Origin: Streptomyces sp. WM4235
GTDB lineage: Bacteria; Actinomycetota; Actinomycetes; Streptomycetales; Streptomycetaceae
DNA length: 64,000 nucleotides
NCBI RefSeq assembly: GCF_001279725.1
Contig: NZ_LGDE01000013.1
Span: forward strand, 77,585-141,584
Direction: 5' to 3'
Both the position numbers and the translations under genes were made by a program. Below, piece after piece: positions 59,921 through 64,000 of the stretch (position 1 is its first letter; each line of letters starts with the position of its first letter). The notes below the pieces were generated by a model, which worked only from the letters and a program-made list of their open reading frames with translations, ran no database searches and was not told where the DNA came from.

Positions 59921-62285
59921 TTACGGGTGGCGGCCGCGCACCGGGTTGGCGAACATGGTGTGGAGACGGTACCCGCCATTGGGAAGTGCACGATAAACAG
60001 GCAGGATGGTTCCACCTTCGAAGTCCACCGGCTTGAATTCGTTCAGGTTGGCCGGGTCACGATAGTAGCCGGTGAACCTTTCCTCGGACCCGGGCCCGAG
60101 TACGTCTTCGATGGACGTTTCGACCGCTTCATGTCCGGTGCGTGACATCTGGTCGCGGAAGTAGGCATCTGCACGCACCATGTCTTCCGCATTGTCGAAA
60201 CGCGTCGCGAACGCGCCGACTCGGTGCGCACCGCCGCTCACACCATCCACCGTGGTGCCGGTCAACGGGTCGATGTTGTTCTCGGACTTGACCAGCCCCG
60301 GATAGCCCGAGTTCGGCCCGTACATCTTCGGCGCCCCGTTGCTGTCGCGGGCCACCGTGCCGAGCCGGTCCGTCAGGGCCTTCTCATCAGGGTGGAGGTG
60401 GCGGCCTGGCGCGTGACCCTCGCCGCCCTGCTGGTCGTCCAACTCCTTGATGCGTTCATCGACCACCTTGGGGTCCATGGTCTGGTCCCCGGCACCACCG
60501 GGCGAAGCATCAGGTGCGTCGCCCTGGCCGCCGCCATCGGAACCGCCCGACGCGTCGTGGCCACCGCCGTCACCCTGATGGGGAGTGCCCGAATCGCCAC
60601 CGTGGCCGTCGCCACCCGTGGTCGTGGTGTCGCCGTGGCCGGAGGCGCCGCCGCCCGTCGCGGTGTTGTCGGTCCCGCCGTGGCCCCCCGATCCACCGCC
60701 ACCCGCCGGGGTGTGGCTGTTGTGCGCCGTGTGGCCGGCGGTGCCGCCCGGGGTGTGGCCGGCGGTGCCGCCCGGGGTGTGGCCGGCGGTACCACCGACG
60801 GGGTGGGTGGTCGTTCCGCCCATGTGCGGCGTGCCGTGCGTATCGACGCCCCCCGTCGGGTGGCCCGTGCCGTTCTCGACGTGGCTCGGACCCCCGGCGC
60901 CTTCGAGGACCCGCTCCTTGACGGGGGCGGGGACGGGGGCGGGTTCGTGGTGGTTGGGCAGGTCGGACGTTGCCGTGCTCGTCCCGGATGCTGCCGTCGT
61001 GGCCGATGACGCGCTTGTTGCCGTTGGCGTCCTCGTACTCGCGCCCGGGGGGCGTCTGATCGCCCGCGTGCGCGGGGGTCGAGGGCGTGTCGCCGGTGTG
61101 GGCGGGCGTCGCGGGTACCTCGCCGGTGGGCATGGAGCGGGCCATGTCGTCGACGCCGGCCCGGCTGGCCTTGAAGCCCTCCATGAAGTCGCCGACCTTG
61201 AGCTTGGTGACGCCCGCGGCCTTGCCGAGGTAGCTCATCGGGTCGACGAGTGCGCCCGCCTTGCCCAGCACGGTCGCGGCCTCCGCGCCCAGGCCCAGCT
61301 TTCCGGCCTTGCCGAGCTTGAGCAGCGATCCCGAGCCGAGGGTCAGGCCGTTGAACAACACCGTCCCGAACGCCTGCGAGGGATGCTCGCCCCACTGGTC
61401 CCACGCGACCAGCGACTTCCCGAAGTTGCGCAGGGCGGCCTTCTGCTTGTCGGTGTCGCTGTGGTCGACCGGGCCGAACATCTTGTCCATGGCCCAGTCG
61501 TAGGGGGTCATGAGGTAGGCGCTGACGCCGCCGAAGACGTCACCGATGCTCGACCAGGTCTTCTTGAAGTTGTCCCAGTCGAACACGTTGATCATGCTGC
61601 CGAGGCCCTTGAGGGTGCCCCAGACACCGTCGACGAAGAAGCCCTTCAGCGCACCGCCGACATTGTCCTTCGTCCACTCCCACGCGGCCTTCAGACCGGT
61701 GTACTCACGCTCGTCGACCGTGCCCCAGGGCGTTTCCTTGGCGTCCTTGACGTCGCTTTCGCTGAAGCCGTACATGCCGGCCTTGTGGGAACCGTCGTCG
61801 ACGACGAAATGCGTGCCGCCCACCAACGACGTGATCTTGTTGGCGGCATCCCGCTCGACACCCTGGAACGCCACCCACGTCGTGCCGACCTCACGCACCA
61901 GACGCGCGTTCTCGTCGATCTTGTGCTGGTCCTGCTGCCAGTCGTCGTCGTCCTTGTTGTCCGCGACGAACTTCGCCGCGTCCGTGCGAAGCTGCTTCAT
62001 CCGGTTCACCAGCGGACGAGCCGACGTCGCGAAACTGCTCAACGCGCCACTGACGGACTCCAGTTTCTTGGCGAACTCGTCCGCCTTGTCCCGCACAGGA
62101 ATCGTCGAATTGAGCAACTCCCCCTGCTCCGGGGCGTCATAGACCGGATCCAACGCCTGGAACGCGTTGTGGACGTCCTTGCCCGTACCCCGGATGCCCG
62201 ACGCGGTCGTCTTCAACGACGCCGCATGCGTCTCCAACGTCTCCAGATTGCCCGTGAAGGTCGGTATCTTCCCCAGATCGATCAC
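59921..62285 (-). pseudogene. T7SS polymorphic toxin, N- and C-terminal frames separated by one base
   Basis: The N-terminal frame (ATG 62285, about 440 aa) has a helical T7SS-type domain (MIDLGKIPTFTGNLETLETH, residues 1-150), then a Trp/Gly-rich, partly hydrophobic section (WEWTKDNVGGALKGFF...). It derails at 60965/60966 into Arg-rich nonsense. From the same point the next frame reads LPNHHEPAPVPAPVKERVLE, a Gly/His/Thr linker with HTPGGTAG repeats, and a C-terminal domain of about 150 aa (GRHLHPDEKAL, VGAFATRFDNAEDM, YRALPNGGYRLHTMF). Removing one G (plus strand) restores about 787 aa. The C-terminal domain suggests an RNase A-like CdiA-CT fold, with moderate confidence. The ATG overlaps the DUF6507 stop by 4 bp. 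Confidence 0.75.
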
Positions 62286-62665
62286 TTCTTGGGGCCCTTC
62301 ATCTCTTCCGGAGTAGGAGCCTTGGAGTACTCCTCCTGCTTGTTCTTCGCCATCTCCAGGTCACCCTTGAGGTACTCCTGCGTGGCCAACCGCGCCCCGG
62401 TGATCGACTTGCCCGTCCGAACCGGAAGGAACTTCACGTCGTTCTCCGTGCGCTGCTGAAACTCCTGCAACGCCTGCGCCACCGGACCGAACGCGCCCCC
62501 CTCGGGGATCTCCGTCCCACCCAGGACCATCGTGCCCGCCGACGTCGCGGAGCCCACCAAGCCCTCGCCGTACGACGTGAACTCCTCCTCGAACTTCCCG
62601 CCGGCCTCCGCGGTCTTGTTCAGGACCTCACGAACACCATCCGGCTTGATGTCCCACTTGGACAC
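62282..62665 (-). CDS. DUF6507 family ESX-like protein
   Basis: 127 aa, helical, beginning MSKWDIKPDGVREVLNKTAE; the layout of two long helices resembles ESX proteins and the DUF6507 group found before Streptomyces T7SS toxins. EYLKGDLE contains Y-x-x-x-D, the general T7SS export signature. GTG 62665 follows ACGGGGGGC. The last 4 bp overlap the toxin start, so it is translationally coupled and may act as its chaperone or co-secreted partner. Confidence 0.8.
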   Translation of the reverse strand: MSKWDIKPDGVREVLNKTAEAGGKFEEEFTSYGEGLVGSATSAGTMVLGGTEIPEGGAFGPVAQALQEFQQRTENDVKFLPVRTGKSITGARLATQEYLKGDLEMAKNKQEEYSKAPTPEEMKGPKK

Positions 62666-62709
62666 GATGCCCCCCGTTTACGTAGAACGTCTTCCCTTGC
62701 CTTCGGACG

Positions 62710-63024
62710 TCAGCCGATCGCGTCGACCGCGGCCTTCGCCCGGGCCAGCGTCTGATGCGCCGTCCCGTCGTTCTTCTCCATCGTGGAGCGCAACAACGCG
62801 ATGATCGAACGCACCTCGGCGGCAGCCTTGTCCCAGCGCTGCTCCTTGCCGTGGTACTCGTCCGACACGCCGTCGGCTTGGAAGTCGGCCATCGCCGCCT
62901 TCACCGCCGCCTCACGCTCCCCGAGCACCGTCTCCAACCGCGAGAGGATGCCGCCCAACGAGCCCTGCACCTCGGTCGAGGCGCCGATGTCGTAACTCCG
63001 CCGATCCGTACCGCCACCAGCCAT
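62710..63024 (-). CDS. ESAT-6/WXG100-like protein A
   Basis: 104 aa helical hairpin: RRSYDIGASTEVQGSLGGIL (helix 1), VSDEYHGKEQRWDKAAAEVR (helix 2). The turn carries Y-H-G instead of W-x-G. Of the type called pore-forming ESAT-6 family in Streptomyces. It likely forms a dimer with the neighbouring ESX-like protein B. ATG 63024 with AGGGGGTAG upstream; 19 bp after B. Confidence 0.85.
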   Translation of the reverse strand: MAGGGTDRRSYDIGASTEVQGSLGGILSRLETVLGEREAAVKAAMADFQADGVSDEYHGKEQRWDKAAAEVRSIIALLRSTMEKNDGTAHQTLARAKAAVDAIG

Positions 63025-63043
63025 GCCACTACCCCCTGTTCGT

Positions 63044-63376
63044 CTAACGGCCCGAGAAACGGGCCGCGTCGAAGTTCGCCGCCGCCATCTGCTGCTTGGC
63101 GTTGTCCGCCGACTCGTGGTCACCCTGACCGAACGAGGAGTCCATCCCGGACTGACCACCCAAGATCGCCTGCAACGACCCGTTCAGCGCGGCCGTCACC
63201 TCGTCCGAGTGCTCCTTGAACCGGTCGAAGGCCACCTTGCCCGAACCGTTGAACTTGCCCTCCAACGGTGCCGCCGCCGCGATCAGCTGGCGGATCAGAC
63301 CGCCGAGGTCGCCGCTCGAATCCCGCGTCCGGGACGTCAGTCCCGACAACGCCGTGTTACCCATGTCGAACTTCAC
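63044..63376 (-). CDS. ESAT-6/WXG100-like protein B
   Basis: 110 aa: KFDMGNTALSGLTSRTRDSS (helix 1), FNGSGKVAFDRFKEHSDEVT (turn and helix 2) and a C-terminal QGDHESADNAKQQM. The turn reads F-N-G where W-x-G is canonical. GTG 63376 is set by ACGGGGGTGAA. First gene of the esx-toxin operon and probable partner of protein A. Confidence 0.85.
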   Translation of the reverse strand: MKFDMGNTALSGLTSRTRDSSGDLGGLIRQLIAAAAPLEGKFNGSGKVAFDRFKEHSDEVTAALNGSLQAILGGQSGMDSSFGQGDHESADNAKQQMAAANFDAARFSGR

Positions 63377-63455
63377 GAGTTCACCCCCGTCACCCCTCTC
63401 ACAGCAGGCCGCTCGAACAACCACAGCCCGCACTGGTGTGTCATGTCTATCAACC

Positions 63456-63503
63456 CCGCATTGCTGTCTGCAAAGCCAACCGCATTGCTGTCTGCAAAGC
63501 CAA
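63456..63503. repeat. perfect 24-bp tandem duplication in esx upstream region
   Basis: Two identical adjacent copies (63456-63479 and 63480-63503) containing ATTGCTGTCTGCAAAGCC, 80-128 bp upstream of the first ESX start. The units are AT-richer than surroundings and may duplicate a promoter or regulator site. Confidence 0.85.
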
Positions 63504-63870
63504 TCCACGTCGCAACCGCCCAGCTGTTGCGGAATCGGCTGAGCTTGTCACGAGGTTGTGACAGAGTCCCCTCCGGTTAAGGGAGATGAGCGACTCGGGC
63601 GGCCTGGACGCCGCCACGGTCAACCTCGCCATCAACCTCGCCGTCGGCCTCGCCGGTGACGTGGTCGATGGCCCGGTCGATGCCCTGGTAGATGCCCTGG
63701 TCGATGCCCTCGACCAGGTCCCGTTCGGCGGTCTCGGCGAGGCCCGTAGGGTCCTTCCGGACTGGTGACACCATGAGTTCGAGCGACGCCGGTCCGTGAG
63801 ACACGTTCGGTACGCGCCGAAAGCAGGCGCTATAGCCCCGTAACGCCCGTACAAGGACTCCGTCCCGTAT

Positions 63871-63900
63871 CCCGACCCGACCCGACCCGACCCGACCCGA
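63871..63900. repeat. CCCGA microsatellite
   Basis: Six perfect CCCGA units in a non-coding stretch. Confidence 0.9.
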
Positions 63901-63912
63901 CGCGTCCCGCCC

Positions 63913-63956
63913 CGTCCGGGTCCGCTCCTGCCGGCCGGCAAGAGCGGACCCGGACG
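63913..63956. terminator. 15-bp-arm hairpin at right edge
   Basis: CGTCCGGGTCCGCTC (63913-63927) and GAGCGGACCCGGACG (63942-63956). Probably ends a gene that lies beyond the right edge. Confidence 0.65.
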
Positions 63957-64000
63957 CCTGAGCCACCCGCGCCACCCGCTCCCACCCGCCCCTCCGTAAC

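Larger units (their letters stand above)
63377..64000. other. right-edge region: repeats and an uncertain small frame
   Basis: Upstream of the esx operon this region holds a 24-bp tandem duplication (63456-63503), a run of GTCGATGCCCTG-like units (63666-63716), six CCCGA units (63871-63900) and a 15-bp-arm hairpin (63913-63956). Two overlapping opposite short frames exist (63586-63768 + and 63577-63774 -); neither has a proper ribosome site and I do not call either. Confidence 0.6.

Noticed and set aside
63586..63768. 60-residue frame on + (MSDSGGLDAATVN...)
   Set aside because: The purine stretch touches the ATG directly and much of the frame is a short DNA repeat; equally possible frame on the other strand.
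63577..63774. 65-residue frame on - (MVSPVRKDPTGLAE...)
   Set aside because: No ribosome site and the middle is produced by the same short repeat; coding on either strand is undecided.

Overview
The window reads as Streptomyces chromosome. GC is very high with strong third-position GC, long antisense shadow frames accompany almost every gene, GTG starts are common, and the family content is typical: paired SpoIIE/ATP-binding regulators, an HTH-DUF5753 regulator, SigB-type sigma, PhoX, EccC/EccD type VII secretion, Imm49 proteins and a cobalamin-riboswitch cbtBA operon. Three perfect 16-bp parS palindromes (21508, 21539, 27606) place the segment in the ParB-loading part of the chromosome, which in Streptomyces surrounds oriC. 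I see no tRNA, rRNA, CRISPR array or insertion sequence.

Layout. 1-17.2 kb is core and housekeeping: a partial hypothetical gene, a thioredoxin-NHL protein, an alpha/beta hydrolase, an M18 aminopeptidase, a protein with a duplicated Cys/His module, an acyl-CoA dehydrogenase with two operator-like palindromes, a frameshifted HTH regulator with its divergent small gene and ATP-binding partner, an SseB-like protein, pirin, an AI-2E exporter-like protein, a PAS-GAF-SpoIIE-ATPase signalling protein and aspS. 17.5-31.5 kb holds a TerF-like VWA protein divergent from a Tat-exported PhoX phosphatase with a PHO box, a sensor kinase with its lipoprotein, an FUSC transporter, small membrane proteins, a catalytically degenerate sortase-like protein, a PucR-type regulator and the cbtBA operon with its B12 riboswitch.

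31.6-46 kb is metabolic and regulatory: a degenerate histidine phosphatase, urate oxidase, a class III aminotransferase, an ATP-binding protein whose gene overlaps tail-to-tail a SigB-type sigma gene, a PaaX-GNAT pair with a leaderless-type promoter, a hydrolase, an MFS/FMN-reductase pair, and a LuxR-family ATPase regulator divergent from a DsbA-like protein. A SpoIIE phosphatase and a MASE1 sensor follow at 45.2-47.0 kb.

47.1-63.4 kb is a type VII secretion (T7SS) island. Its left arm (+ strand) has a small membrane protein and two tandem Imm49 proteins. The main arm (- strand, right to left) has two ESX-like proteins, a DUF6507 protein, a polymorphic toxin, its likely immunity protein, a split HEAT-like gene, a paralogue of the small membrane protein, EccD, a MinD-like ATPase, a three-domain EccC and a DUF6177 protein; a TetR gene closes it. 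EccB and MycP are not in the window. The toxin carries a one-base frameshift. This and two other gene breaks all lie in short G/C runs, so sequencing error and real inactivation both need to be considered.
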